64,000 nucleotides of DNA, taken from NCBI RefSeq assembly GCF_001662075.1, contig NZ_LYPL01000006.1, positions 186,001 through 250,000 of the forward strand, written 5' to 3'. The notes below the pieces were generated by a model. It saw only the letters and a list, made by a program, of their open reading frames with translations, searched no databases and was not told the origin of the DNA. Source of the DNA: Rhizobium bangladeshense. Its GTDB lineage: Bacteria; Pseudomonadota; Alphaproteobacteria; Rhizobiales; Rhizobiaceae. Every line of letters begins with the position of its first letter. The stretch's first letter is position 1. Position numbers and translations under genes: made by a program. Below, in pieces: positions 1 through 8,449 of the stretch.

Positions 1-30
1 GCATTACGGCCGGCAACGAGGAGAGCGGCG

Positions 31-864
31 ATGGTCGCCAAGACAGACATTCGTGCTTTTGAGACAGGTCATCCATTGAAAGTGATGGATCCCATCTGGG
101 ACAGCCTGCGCGAGGAAGCCCGCACTGCCGCCGAAACGGACCCTGTTCTCGCCGCCTTTCTCTATTCGACGGTGATCAACCACCGTTCGCTCGAAGAATG
201 CGTCATTCACCGCATCTGCGAACGCCTCGATCACCCCGACATGCAGGCGATCCTCCTGCGCCAGACCTTCGAGGAAATGCTCGCCGATTGGCCGGAATGG
301 AGCTCGATTCTGCGCGTCGATATCCAGGCGGTCTATGACCGCGATCCGGCTTGCCTGCGCTTCATGGAGGCGGTGCTCTATTTCAAGGGTTTCCATGCGC
401 TGCAGACGCATCGTCTGGCCCATTGGCTGCTGAACCGCGGCAGGCGTGACTTTGCCCTCTATTTGCAAAGCCGCTCCTCCAGCGTTTTCCAGACCGACAT
501 CAATCCGGCCGCCCGTATCGGCAAGGGTATTTTCCTCGACCATGCCACCGGCCTCGTGATCGGCGAAACGGCTGTTGTCGGCGACAATGTCTCGATCCTG
601 CATGGTGTCACGCTCGGCGGCACCGGCAAGGAGGGCGCCGACCGCCATCCGAAGATCGGCAGCGGCGTCATGATCGGCGCCGGCGCGAAGATCCTCGGCA
701 ACATCGAGATCGGCTTCTGCTCGCGCGTCGCTGCCGGTTCCGTCGTCCTCAAGGCGGTGCCGCCGAAAAAGACGGTCGCCGGTGTGCCGGCCAAGGTCGT
801 CGGCGAGGCCGGTTGTTCCGAACCGTCGCGCAACATGGACCAGGTGATCGGCGCCGACATCTGA
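31..864 (+). CDS. cysE: Serine O-acetyltransferase
   Basis: Transfers acetyl from acetyl-CoA to L-serine, giving the O-acetylserine used for cysteine synthesis; cytoplasmic. The 277-residue product has the alpha-helical N-terminal domain of CysE followed by a left-handed beta-helix of hexapeptide repeats (about residues 160-250), including the FLDHATG and GETAVVGD stretches around the catalytic His. Length is typical of rhizobial CysE. The ATG follows a GAGGAGAG ribosome site. It is followed by a small DUF3126 gene, probably cotranscribed up to the terminator near 1230. Family assignment is secure; feedback regulation by cysteine is known for the family but not read here. Confidence 0.95.
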   Translation: MVAKTDIRAFETGHPLKVMDPIWDSLREEARTAAETDPVLAAFLYSTVINHRSLEECVIHRICERLDHPDMQAILLRQTFEEMLADWPEWSSILRVDIQAVYDRDPACLRFMEAVLYFKGFHALQTHRLAHWLLNRGRRDFALYLQSRSSSVFQTDINPAARIGKGIFLDHATGLVIGETAVVGDNVSILHGVTLGGTGKEGADRHPKIGSGVMIGAGAKILGNIEIGFCSRVAAGSVVLKAVPPKKTVAGVPAKVVGEAGCSEPSRNMDQVIGADI

Positions 865-1002
865 GCGCCTGTTGGAAAAAGGATAGAAAAAGCCGGCAGG
901 AACCGAGCGGGACAGCCACTGCCCAAGCGGCAGCCCGCCTTTACACCGCTGCTTTTCCTGTGCAAGAAGCGGCCAATCAAGACCGCTTACGGAGATGACA
1001 GA

Positions 1003-1206
1003 GTGAAGCCTGAAGAAATCAAGAAGCTCGACGCCTATTTCAAGCGCATGTTCAACCCGCAGATGATCGTCAAGGCGCGTCCGCGCAAGAATGATTCTGC
1101 GGAAGTCTATCTCGGCGAAGAATTTCTGGGCGTCGTCTATATCGATGACGAGGACGGCGACCGCTCCTACAACTTTTCGATGGCGATCCTCGACGTCGAT
1201 CTTTGA
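1003..1206 (+). CDS. DUF3126 family small protein
   Basis: A 67-residue protein of a small family common in Rhizobiales and usually placed directly after cysE. The function is unknown. The N-terminus (KPEEIKKLDAYFKRMF) is an amphipathic helix, followed by short beta strands rich in Asp and Glu. It starts at GTG 1003 with GGAG about 10 bases upstream; the ATG at 994 runs straight into a stop. Conservation of position next to cysE suggests cotranscription, but I see nothing that fixes a role. Confidence 0.85.
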   Translation: MKPEEIKKLDAYFKRMFNPQMIVKARPRKNDSAEVYLGEEFLGVVYIDDEDGDRSYNFSMAILDVDL

Positions 1207-1228
1207 TCGCACTCGAAAGTTTTAAGAG

Positions 1229-1267
1229 GACCGGGCGGCGCGATCCGCCCGGTTTTTTTGTTTTTTT
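1229..1267 (+). terminator. Rho-independent terminator of cysE-DUF3126
   Basis: A 9-bp GC-rich stem (ACCGGGCGG pairing with CCGCCCGGT, 6-base loop) is followed directly by a run of seven Ts and then a second T-run. It lies 23 bases after the DUF3126 stop. Confidence 0.9.
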
Positions 1268-1400
1268 GCTTCTCAAGTAATTTTTTTTTAAAATCTCCGG
1301 TTGTGGCTACCTGATATATATTAGCAAAATCAGTTAAAGACGCACGTGCCCCGGCGCGCGGCCTTTGTTTTATTGCTGTCATACAACCTATGAGTTGTTT

Positions 1401-1438
1401 TGCGTCGCACAAGACTACTTGACTATTTGTGCGTCGCA
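1401..1438 (+). promoter_or_regulatory. Two TGC-N3-GCA sites (candidate PhaR/AniA operators)
   Basis: TGCGTCGCA occurs twice, at 1401-1409 and 1430-1438, 29 bp apart and 41-78 bp upstream of the phasin ATG. TGC-N3-GCA is the half-palindromic motif reported for PhaR, the PHB-responsive repressor of phasin genes in Paracoccus and Rhodobacter; the rhizobial homologue is called AniA. The exact repetition is seen directly; the regulator is inferred. Confidence 0.6.
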
Positions 1439-1478
1439 GCTACCCTGCCGCCATCCCACAGCCCAACGGAGGACGGTC

Positions 1479-1850
1479 ATGTTCAACTTTGACGATGCAA
1501 ACAGGAAGAGCAAGGAAGCCGTCGATACGGCGTTGAGAACCTATTCCGAAACGGCGAGGGGCTTTCAGGCAATCGCCGCCGAAGCTGCTGAATATTCGAA
1601 GAAGTCCTTTCAGGATGCGGTGACGCATTTCGAAACGCTGGCCGGGGCCAAGAGCTTCGAGGCCGTGTTCGAGCTGCAAACCAGCTATGTCAAGTCCAGC
1701 TATGAGAGCTTCGTTTCCGAAGCCACCAAGCTCGGCGAAATGTACGCCGATCTCGCCAAGTCCGCCTACAAGCCTTACGAGGCTCCGATCGCCGCTGCCG
1801 TCGCCAAGACGAGCAGGCAGGCGCCGGCGGCAACGCCTGCCGCCGCATGA
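1479..1850 (+). CDS. Phasin family protein
   Basis: A 123-residue phasin, a small amphipathic protein that coats polyhydroxyalkanoate granules. The body is largely helical with Phasin_2-like heptads (KSKEAVDTALRTYSETAR, then about residues 40-100) and a low-complexity Ala/Pro C-terminal tail. The ATG at 1479 has AACGGAGGA just upstream, which decides the start over upstream alternatives in the same frame. It is monocistronic, bounded by terminators near 1230 and 1896. The paired TGC-N3-GCA sites upstream suggest regulation by PHB status. Confidence 0.85.
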   Translation: MFNFDDANRKSKEAVDTALRTYSETARGFQAIAAEAAEYSKKSFQDAVTHFETLAGAKSFEAVFELQTSYVKSSYESFVSEATKLGEMYADLAKSAYKPYEAPIAAAVAKTSRQAPAATPAAA

Positions 1851-1895
1851 ATTGATTGCGACGGCGCAACCTGCGCGACATATTGAAAAACCGGG

Positions 1896-1928
1896 GCCGG
1901 CTACGCATCTGTAGCCGGTCTTTTTTGT
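1896..1928 (+). terminator. Terminator of the phasin gene
   Basis: The arms CCGGCTAC and GTAGCCGG flank a 6-base loop and are followed by T-rich DNA (six Ts, G, three Ts), 46 bases after the phasin stop codon. Confidence 0.9.
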
Positions 1929-2120
1929 TTCCACCTTCGCCACAGCGTCCGCTTGGATCGGCCCGGGGACTTTTTTGGTCTTTCCCGTGCATGCCGGCAT
2001 TTCTTGATTGCAGTGTCTGACAGGGGGCTTAAAATCGGCCTATTATGAACTAAGTTAGTGTTTCAGATATTCGGCGGGAAAAGCACCCTCCCATGCTCCG
2101 CCGGATTGATCGAGGAATGA

Positions 2121-2480
2121 ATGACAATGATCGCAAAGCCGATCCGGATGCAGAACGACAGCGAAAGGAACGGGGACAACGGAAATCGCGGAACCTCGGT
2201 CATCACGCGCACCAAGCCGAAGACCAAGAAGCCCAACCTCTACCGCGTACTGCTTTTGAATGACGACTACACTCCCATGGAATTCGTCATTCATATTCTG
2301 GAGCGTTTTTTTCAGAAGGATCGTGAAAGTGCCACCCGCATCATGCTCCATGTCCACAATCACGGCGTCGGCGAATGCGGAATATTCACATACGAGGTAG
2401 CGGAAACGAAGGTCAGCCAGGTGATGGACTTCGCCCGGCAGCACCAGCATCCGCTGCAATGCGTCATGGAAAAGAAGTGA
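2121..2480 (+). CDS. clpS: ATP-dependent Clp protease adaptor ClpS
   Basis: Adaptor that delivers N-degron substrates to ClpAP. The 119-residue product has a variable N-terminal tail, then the ClpS core beginning near residue 38 with the [19 protein letters not shown] signature that forms the N-end binding pocket, and a C-terminal strand-helix region ending [13 protein letters not shown] 2121 follows GAGGA. It lies 10 bases upstream of clpA and is almost certainly cotranscribed with it. Rhizobia often carry a second clpS elsewhere; this copy is the clpA-linked one. Confidence 0.95.
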   Translation: MTMIAKPIRMQNDSERNGDNGNRGTSVITRTKPKTKKPNLYRVLLLNDDYTPMEFVIHILERFFQKDRESATRIMLHVHNHGVGECGIFTYEVAETKVSQVMDFARQHQHPLQCVMEKK

Positions 2481-2490
2481 GGATCTGAAC

Positions 2491-4980
2491 GTGCCAACAT
2501 TTTCGCCTAGTTTAGAGAAGGCGCTCCATCAGGCACTGACCTTTGCCAACGAGCGGCATCACGAATATGCGACGCTCGAGCATCTGCTGCTCGCCCTGAT
2601 CGACGATGCCGACGCGGCTGCGGTCATGGGTGCCTGCAACGTAGATCTCGACGCGCTGCGCAAGACGCTCGTCGAATATGTCGATAACGAACTTTCCAAT
2701 CTGATCACCGGCTATGACGAGGATTCCAAGCCGACCTCCGGCTTCCAGCGCGTCATCCAGCGCGCCGTCATCCATGTGCAGTCTTCCGGGCGCGAAGAGG
2801 TGACCGGCGCCAACGTGCTCGTCGCGATTTTCGCCGAGCGCGAAAGCCATGCCGCCTATTTCCTGCAGGAGCAGGAGATGACCCGCTACGATGCCGTCAA
2901 CTACATCTCTCATGGCATTGGCAAGCGGCCGGGCGCCTCTGAGGCCCGTCCACCGCGCGGCGCCGAAGAGGAAGCCGAGAGCAAGCCGACGGCACGCGGC
3001 GGCGAGGAAGAGGGCGGTCCCAAGAAGCAGCAGGATGCGCTCAAGGCCTATTGCGTCAATCTCAACGAGAAGGCCAAGGGCGGCAAGATCGATCCGCTGA
3101 TCGGCCGCCACGCCGAGGTGAGCCGCACCATCCAGATCCTGTGCCGCCGTTCGAAGAACAATCCGCTCTATGTCGGTGATCCCGGCGTCGGCAAGACGGC
3201 GATCGCCGAAGGCCTCGCCAAGCGCATCGTCGAGGGCAAGGTCCCCGAGGCGCTCGCCGATGCGACGATCTTCTCGCTCGACATGGGCACGCTGCTCGCC
3301 GGCACGCGCTACCGCGGCGATTTCGAGGAGCGCCTGAAGCAGGTGGTCAAGGAGCTGGAAGAATATCCGGGTGCGGTGCTGTTCATCGATGAGATCCATA
3401 CGGTGATCGGCGCCGGCGCCACCTCGGGCGGCGCGATGGATGCATCGAACCTTTTGAAGCCGGCGCTGTCATCCGGCGCGATCCGCTGCATCGGGTCGAC
3501 CACCTACAAGGAGTATCGCCAGTTCTTCGAGAAGGACCGGGCGCTGGTGCGTCGTTTCCAGAAGATCGACGTCAGCGAGCCGTCGATCAACGATGCAATC
3601 GAGATCATGAAGGGTCTGAAGCCCTATTTCGAAGAGTATCATCACCTGCGTTATTCCAACGACGCGATCAAATCAGCCGTCGAGCTCTCGGCCCGCTACA
3701 TCTCCGACCGCAAGCTGCCGGACAAGGCGATCGACGTGATCGACGAAACCGGGGCGGCCCAGATGCTGCTGCCGCCGTCGAAGCGCCGCAAGCTGATCAC
3801 CGAAAAGGAGATCGAGGCGACGATCGCGACGATGGCGCGCATTCCGCCGAAGACCGTCTCCAAGGATGACGAAGCAGTGCTCGCCAATCTCGAGCAGGAA
3901 CTGCGCTCGGTCGTCTACGGCCAGGATATCGCCATTGAAGCCCTTTCGACCTCGATCAAGCTGGCACGTGCCGGTCTGCGCGAGCCGAACAAGCCGATCG
4001 GCTCCTATGTTTTCTCCGGTCCGACCGGCGTCGGCAAGACCGAGGTCGCAAAGCAGCTGGCGTCGTCGCTTGGCGTCGAGCTTCTGCGCTTCGACATGTC
4101 GGAATATATGGAGCGGCATACGGTCTCGCGTCTGCTCGGTGCACCTCCCGGCTATGTCGGTTTCGATCAAGGCGGTCTTCTGACAGATGGCGTCGACCAG
4201 CATCCGCATTGCGTGGTCCTGCTCGACGAAATCGAAAAGGCGCATCCTGACATCTACAACATCCTGCTGCAGGTCATGGATCATGGCACGCTGACCGACC
4301 ATAACGGCAAGAAGATCGACTTCCGCAACGTCATCCTGATCATGACGACCAATGCGGGCGCGTCCGAAATGGCTAAGGCCGCGATCGGATTCGGTTCGTC
4401 CAAGCGCACCGGCGAGGACGAAGAGGCGCTGACCCGTCTGTTCACGCCGGAGTTCCGCAACCGTCTCGACGCGATCATTCCCTTCGCGGCGCTGCCGACC
4501 GCGGTCATTCACAAGGTCGTGCAGAAGTTCATCATGCAGTTGGAGGCCCAGCTTTCCGAACGGAACGTCACCTTCGACCTGCATGAGGACGCGATCGCCT
4601 GGCTGGCGGAAAAGGGTTACGACGAGAAGATGGGCGCCCGCCCGCTTGCCCGCGTCATCCAGGACACCATCAAGAAGCCGCTTGCCAACGAAATCCTCTT
4701 CGGCAAGCTGAAGAAGGGCGGCGTCGTCAACGTCACCGTCGGTCCCAAGGACGACGGCAAGCCCGGCATCGTGCTGGAAGCCATACCGGATACGGCGCCG
4801 ATCAAGCCGAAGCCGGAAGCCGAAGTCGTGCATCCCGAGGCCGATGACGAAGGCGATGGTGAACTGAAGACGAAGACGGCCCGCAAGACCCGCGCCAAGA
4901 CGGTCCCGCAGGCAGAGCCTGAAGTTCGCGACGCCCCGAAGAAGGGAAGCACGGTCCCCAAGGTTCCGCGCAAGAAGTGA
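2491..4980 (+). CDS. clpA: ATP-dependent Clp protease ATP-binding subunit ClpA
   Basis: AAA+ unfoldase that pairs with ClpP. The 829 residues comprise a ClpN repeat domain (about 1-145), a charged linker, AAA domain 1 with Walker A GDPGVGKT (about 229-236), and AAA domain 2 with GPTGVGKT (about 510-517) plus an arginine-finger region. A Lys/Glu/Pro-rich tail of about 65 residues, common in rhizobial ClpA, follows the D2-small domain. The start is GTG 2491; the GAGGA ribosome site overlaps the clpS stop codon, so the two genes are translationally linked. A terminator follows at 5001. Confidence 0.97.
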   Translation: MPTFSPSLEKALHQALTFANERHHEYATLEHLLLALIDDADAAAVMGACNVDLDALRKTLVEYVDNELSNLITGYDEDSKPTSGFQRVIQRAVIHVQSSGREEVTGANVLVAIFAERESHAAYFLQEQEMTRYDAVNYISHGIGKRPGASEARPPRGAEEEAESKPTARGGEEEGGPKKQQDALKAYCVNLNEKAKGGKIDPLIGRHAEVSRTIQILCRRSKNNPLYVGDPGVGKTAIAEGLAKRIVEGKVPEALADATIFSLDMGTLLAGTRYRGDFEERLKQVVKELEEYPGAVLFIDEIHTVIGAGATSGGAMDASNLLKPALSSGAIRCIGSTTYKEYRQFFEKDRALVRRFQKIDVSEPSINDAIEIMKGLKPYFEEYHHLRYSNDAIKSAVELSARYISDRKLPDKAIDVIDETGAAQMLLPPSKRRKLITEKEIEATIATMARIPPKTVSKDDEAVLANLEQELRSVVYGQDIAIEALSTSIKLARAGLREPNKPIGSYVFSGPTGVGKTEVAKQLASSLGVELLRFDMSEYMERHTVSRLLGAPPGYVGFDQGGLLTDGVDQHPHCVVLLDEIEKAHPDIYNILLQVMDHGTLTDHNGKKIDFRNVILIMTTNAGASEMAKAAIGFGSSKRTGEDEEALTRLFTPEFRNRLDAIIPFAALPTAVIHKVVQKFIMQLEAQLSERNVTFDLHEDAIAWLAEKGYDEKMGARPLARVIQDTIKKPLANEILFGKLKKGGVVNVTVGPKDDGKPGIVLEAIPDTAPIKPKPEAEVVHPEADDEGDGELKTKTARKTRAKTVPQAEPEVRDAPKKGSTVPKVPRKK

Positions 4981-5000
4981 GATCTTGCCCCGGTATTGGA

Positions 5001-5034
5001 AAAGGCCGCGTCATCCGCGGCCTTTTTGGTTTTC
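5001..5034. terminator. Bidirectional terminator between clpA and the catabolic island
   Basis: AAGGCCGCG pairs with CGCGGCCTT across a 5-base loop. T-runs follow on the plus strand and, read in reverse, on the minus strand as well. It can end both clpA and the leftward island operon whose last gene stops at 5051. Confidence 0.85.
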
Positions 5035-5050
5035 CGCTTTGTATTGCTAG

Positions 5051-5722
5051 CTAAGGGCGCAATGTAAAATCGCGTACGAAATCTGCGAAAAAGGCTGCGG
5101 CATGAACGGATCTTTTATGCACGGCGATCGTCTGGGGGATTTCGGAGAATGTTCCTTCCACGAGCCGGAAGCCTGAAATTCTTTCCGAAGTTTGGATGAG
5201 ATATTCGGTCAGTCCCGCAGCCGCATCGCACTGCGATTCGACAAGCAGATTGATGGCCGTTGCAGGGCTATCGGTGTGGGAGACGGAAGCTCTGTGAAGA
5301 ATTCGTTCGAGTTGCTTCGTATAGGCTGCACTCCTTGCAGAGGCGATCTGGACTCCTTCGACGTCAACATCTTCAACACGCCGGAAGGACGAACTGTCAG
5401 GTACGAGATAAGTCGCTTTGACGGAGATGTATGGAGGTGAGAAGGAGAAGCGGTCGGCTCTTGATGGATCCGAGGCAATGAAAGCGATGTCCCATTTGTC
5501 GCCGTCTGCATCGGCAAGTATGTCGGCAGCCGAGCCGTACTGGATTAGAGAGAGGCCGCAATCGAATTGTTCGGCAATCTTGTAGGCTATCTGGGCGCTC
5601 GGACCGTCTAAGGCGCCCGTCTCATCGTCCCATCGGACCAACGCCGCATTTGACATATTGATGGCGGCCCTGATAGCGCCGGTCGGCGCTATCTCAGCCA
5701 AAATCTGCTTCCGCGTCGACAT
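5051..5722 (-). CDS. Solute-binding-protein-like protein without a signal peptide
   Basis: A 223-residue protein with the fold signatures of the amino-acid-type periplasmic binding family (SBP family 3): an N-terminal IRAAINMSN strand, a WDIAFIASDPSRADRFSFSP segment equivalent to the usual 'GKVDI..t.R...f.FS.pY' region, and a C-terminal half-domain. It begins MSTRKQILAEI with no hydrophobic leader, so it is probably cytoplasmic. ATG 5722 is chosen because TAGGAG lies 8-13 bases upstream; longer frames would overlap hpaI. It is 10 bp after hpaI and clearly the last gene of that operon. SBP folds also occur as enzymes, for example cyclohexadienyl dehydratase PheC, so an enzymatic or sensing role is possible; the true function is unknown. 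Confidence 0.7.
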   Translation of the reverse strand: MSTRKQILAEIAPTGAIRAAINMSNAALVRWDDETGALDGPSAQIAYKIAEQFDCGLSLIQYGSAADILADADGDKWDIAFIASDPSRADRFSFSPPYISVKATYLVPDSSSFRRVEDVDVEGVQIASARSAAYTKQLERILHRASVSHTDSPATAINLLVESQCDAAAGLTEYLIQTSERISGFRLVEGTFSEIPQTIAVHKRSVHAAAFFADFVRDFTLRP

Positions 5723-5732
5723 CTTCGAACTC

Positions 5733-6497
5733 CTAAGTCGCGAACCTGGCCGCGAGCGCTTCGGATCCTCTTGCAAGTAGGGCGACATCTACACCGACTG
5801 CGGTAAACAGCGTCCCGAGCGAAATGCAGCGGGCTGCGAACTTCTCGTCGGGGGTTAGTATACCCGTCGGCTTTCCAAGCGCCTTCAAGCGTCTTATCGC
5901 GTCCTCGATCGCCACAACCACCTCGGGGTGGCCGGGTTGACCAGGATGGCCAAAGCTCGCCGCGAGATCAGCCGGGCCGATGAAGATGCCGTCCACTCCT
6001 TCGACAGCGGCGATGGACTCGAGATGATCGAGCGCTTCCCGGGTCTCGATTTGAAGAAGCAGGCATATCTGCTGCTCCGCGATCTGTGCGTAGTTCGAAA
6101 CGCGCCCGAAGCGTGTGGCACGCGTCAAGGCGGAGACACCGCGAATCCCGCGCGGCGGATACCGTATGGCTGCTACTGCGGCCATCGCCTCCACTTGATT
6201 CTGCACATACGGAACGAGCAGTGTCTGCACGCCGATGTCCAGGAACCGCTTGATCAGCACAGGGTCGTTGAAGGCGGGGCGTACGACGGGAGAAACGCTG
6301 TAGGGCGCGACCGCCTGCAATTGGGGCAGGACGGTGAGGACGTCGCTGGGAGAGTGCTCGGTGTCGAACAGCAACCAGTCGAAGCCCGCCGGCGCCACGA
6401 TCTCCGCTGCGTAGCTTCCCGGAAGCCCGCACCATAGACCGATCTGGCTTTGCCCAGCCATAAGCTTCCGCTTAAAGTGATTGACGGGGAGTTCCAT
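5733..6497 (-). CDS. hpaI: HpcH/HpaI family 2-oxo-acid aldolase
   Basis: Class II, metal-dependent pyruvate aldolase. HpaI splits 4-hydroxy-2-oxoheptane-1,7-dioate to pyruvate and succinic semialdehyde and is known to be promiscuous. The 254-residue product matches HpaI closely along its length: [15 protein letters not shown] near the N-terminus, [15 protein letters not shown] with the catalytic His, [18 protein letters not shown] with a metal-binding Glu, [15 protein letters not shown] with a metal-binding Asp, and [11 protein letters not shown] at the end. ATG 6497 has GAGGTAG just upstream and lies 7 bases after the hydratase stop. The true substrate here depends on the island's pathway and need not be the homoprotocatechuate intermediate. 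Confidence 0.88.
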   Translation of the reverse strand: MELPVNHFKRKLMAGQSQIGLWCGLPGSYAAEIVAPAGFDWLLFDTEHSPSDVLTVLPQLQAVAPYSVSPVVRPAFNDPVLIKRFLDIGVQTLLVPYVQNQVEAMAAVAAIRYPPRGIRGVSALTRATRFGRVSNYAQIAEQQICLLLQIETREALDHLESIAAVEGVDGIFIGPADLAASFGHPGQPGHPEVVVAIEDAIRRLKALGKPTGILTPDEKFAARCISLGTLFTAVGVDVALLARGSEALAARFAT

Positions 6498-6504
6498 CGC
6501 TACC

Positions 6505-7287
6505 TCACACGAACGAAACGCCGATGGAGCCGACCGGCCCGTAATCAGCCTGGATGACATCGCCCTTGGCGATATCCACGGGGCGGGTGAATGAACCGGC
6601 AAGAACGATCTGGCCCTTCTTCAAGCCCCCTCCGACAGCATGGAGCTTGTTCACGAGCCATGCGATTCCGGCGGCTGGATGCCCCATGATGGCTGCGGAA
6701 ACGCCCGACTCCTCGATGACGCCATTTTTCGAAAGCGTCGCACCGACCCAGCGGATATCGATATCCATCGGCCGGACGATACGACCACCCACGACGATCG
6801 CTCCGAAAGCCGCGTTGTCGGCGATCGTGTCGGTGATCGCTCTTGGCACTTCGGTGCGATAGTCGATGATTTCGAGAGCGGGAACGACAAATTCGGTCGC
6901 CCTCATCACGTCATAGATACGGGTGCCCGAACCTTCAAGATCCTCGCCCATTACGAATGCGAGTTCGACTTCGAGACGAGGCTTGATGAACAGATCTGCT
7001 TTGATCTGCGCCCCATCATTGAAGAGAGCGTCGTCGAGAATGACGCCGTAATCGGGCTCCGTCATCTTCGAGGCCATTTGCATTGCCCGCGACGTCAGAC
7101 CGATCTTGTGACCGACGATCCGTGCACCTTTCGCAACCCGCGCCTGCGCCCAGAGCGCTTGTATATTGTAGGCGTCTTCGAGCTCCAGGTTCGGGTATGT
7201 CTTGCTTGGCTGGATGATCGGCTTGCGTTCGACTTCGGCCCTCAGCAGCGCGTCGGCTGCCTCCTGGCGTTCCTTTTCCGTGATCAT
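6505..7287 (-). CDS. hpaH: 2-oxo-hept-4-ene-1,7-dioate hydratase family (HpaH)
   Basis: Adds water to a 2-oxo-4-enoate diacid to make the 4-hydroxy-2-oxo acid consumed by HpaI. The 260 residues keep the HpaH/MhpD family signatures in order: [33 protein letters not shown] (metal-binding Glu pair), [48 protein letters not shown] and [13 protein letters not shown]. Similarity is stronger to HpaH (diacid substrates) than to the monoacid hydratases MhpD/DmpE. 4-Oxalocrotonate decarboxylases belong to the same superfamily and cannot be fully excluded. It lies 21 bp after the dioxygenase gene in the same operon. Confidence 0.85.
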   Translation of the reverse strand: MITEKERQEAADALLRAEVERKPIIQPSKTYPNLELEDAYNIQALWAQARVAKGARIVGHKIGLTSRAMQMASKMTEPDYGVILDDALFNDGAQIKADLFIKPRLEVELAFVMGEDLEGSGTRIYDVMRATEFVVPALEIIDYRTEVPRAITDTIADNAAFGAIVVGGRIVRPMDIDIRWVGATLSKNGVIEESGVSAAIMGHPAAGIAWLVNKLHAVGGGLKKGQIVLAGSFTRPVDIAKGDVIQADYGPVGSIGVSFV

Positions 7288-7308
7288 GATTTGGCTCTGC
7301 TGGTTTCG

Positions 7309-8202
7309 TTATTTGATCGGAGGGCGTGGCAGGGCGGCCTCGCCCCGCTCCATGACATAGGTGTAATCGAGCGAGAACCACGGGCCTGCGACGTCCGCGT
7401 CGGACGGGTGCGGCTCTTCATGACGGACGAAGTCGCCCGTCAACGCGGCGGTCACGCCAAATTGCACGTCGGAGTCGATATTTGGATCGCTCGGGTCGAA
7501 GACCTGGGAGATGAGTGTCTTGTACCCGTGCTTGAAGATGAGTGCATGCAGGTGGGCGGGGCGATAGGGGTGACGGCCTTGCGCCTTGAGAAGGCGACCC
7601 ACGACCCCGTCGACTGGGATCGGATAACCAACCATCTTGACCGTTCTGAACCAGAAGCGGCCTTCTTCGTTGGTGGTGAGCTTCCCACGGAGATTCATTT
7701 CTGCCTGATCGGGATCCTGATTTTCGTAAAGACCGACAGGCGACGCATGCCAAACGTCGACCTCGGCGCCTGCTACAGGCTTGCCGTCCCGATCGATGAC
7801 CTTCGCATGGACGAACAAAGGCGTGCCTGGAGTCTCTGACCGGATGATGGTTCCACCGTTCTCGACTCGCGGAGAGTTAAGCCGCCAGAATGGTCCGAGC
7901 AACGATTGCGACGTCTCCGTCTGCCCCTTGTCACCGTTATTGATCAGGCAGACGAGCGAAGAGACGCCGAGCGATCCTGCCATCAGCACGAACTCGTTGT
8001 GACTATCAGTCTGCAACTGGCCAATTTCGTTGAGGACCGCTGTGGCCTCGCGGAATTCAGCTTCGGAAAGCCTGACCTCCCGTACGAACGCGTGGAGATG
8101 CTTCACCATTGCGACGAGTATTTCACGCAGCCTAGGATCCGCGGTGCGGTTCATCACGGCGAGGACGGCAGGCGTCAACTCGCTCTCAGTTCTGATTGGC
8201 AT
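7309..8202 (-). CDS. Intradiol ring-cleavage dioxygenase (hydroxyquinol/catechol 1,2-dioxygenase family)
   Basis: Non-haem Fe(III) enzyme that opens an aromatic ring between two adjacent hydroxyls to give a muconate diacid. The 297 residues contain the catechol-dioxygenase N-terminal helical linker (about 20-90) and the beta-sandwich catalytic domain. The four iron ligands are visible: Tyr159 (VGLYEN), Tyr193 (VGYPIP), His217 and His219 (PAHLHALI). Length and the LHAFVREVRLSEAEF segment point to the hydroxyquinol 1,2-dioxygenase branch rather than protocatechuate 3,4-dioxygenase, which is heterodimeric. No maleylacetate reductase or muconate cycloisomerase is nearby, so its product probably enters the adjacent HpaH/HpaI steps. 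It is first in the leftward operon. Confidence 0.88.
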   Translation of the reverse strand: MPIRTESELTPAVLAVMNRTADPRLREILVAMVKHLHAFVREVRLSEAEFREATAVLNEIGQLQTDSHNEFVLMAGSLGVSSLVCLINNGDKGQTETSQSLLGPFWRLNSPRVENGGTIIRSETPGTPLFVHAKVIDRDGKPVAGAEVDVWHASPVGLYENQDPDQAEMNLRGKLTTNEEGRFWFRTVKMVGYPIPVDGVVGRLLKAQGRHPYRPAHLHALIFKHGYKTLISQVFDPSDPNIDSDVQFGVTAALTGDFVRHEEPHPSDADVAGPWFSLDYTYVMERGEAALPRPPIK

Positions 8203-8449
8203 GCTGCCACCTCCTCAATGGTTTTCAAATATGAGAATAATCGATTATCTGTCAAGCTGAGAGAACAGGTCTCAAGCGCCACGCTTTCCATTCGACCTGC
8301 AGATTCTGAGCTAGTATGTTGAATTTCAATATAAAATTGTTATTCTCTACTGTATATTAGCAAAATTCAGCCGTTTTCTCGGTGTCGACTTGACGAAAAT
8401 AATCGTTTATTATATCGATCATCGAAAGTTCGAAGGCGTGGGAGGAGAG
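8203..8449. promoter_or_regulatory. Divergent promoter region with paired ATAATCG(A/T)TTAT operators
   Basis: This AT-rich 247-bp gap separates the divergent dioxygenase and GntR regulator genes. A perfect 12-bp palindrome, ATAATCGATTAT, lies at 8237-8248, 35 bp before the dioxygenase ATG. A one-mismatch copy, ATAATCGTTTAT, lies at 8399-8410, 40 bp before the regulator ATG. The near-symmetric placement suggests that the GntR protein represses both operons and itself. The elements are seen directly; binding is inferred. Confidence 0.6.

Noticed and set aside
7309..8202. Dioxygenase as protocatechuate 3,4-dioxygenase
   Set aside because: It has the catechol-dioxygenase N-terminal domain and 297 residues as a single subunit. 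Protocatechuate 3,4-dioxygenase uses two shorter subunits encoded as a pair, which are absent.
1317..8366. Shared 14-mer TATATTAGCAAAAT upstream of the phasin gene (1317-1330) and in the dioxygenase/GntR gap (8353-8366)
   Set aside because: A single AT-rich 14-mer match between two promoter regions is expected by chance in 64 kb, and the flanks do not extend the similarity.
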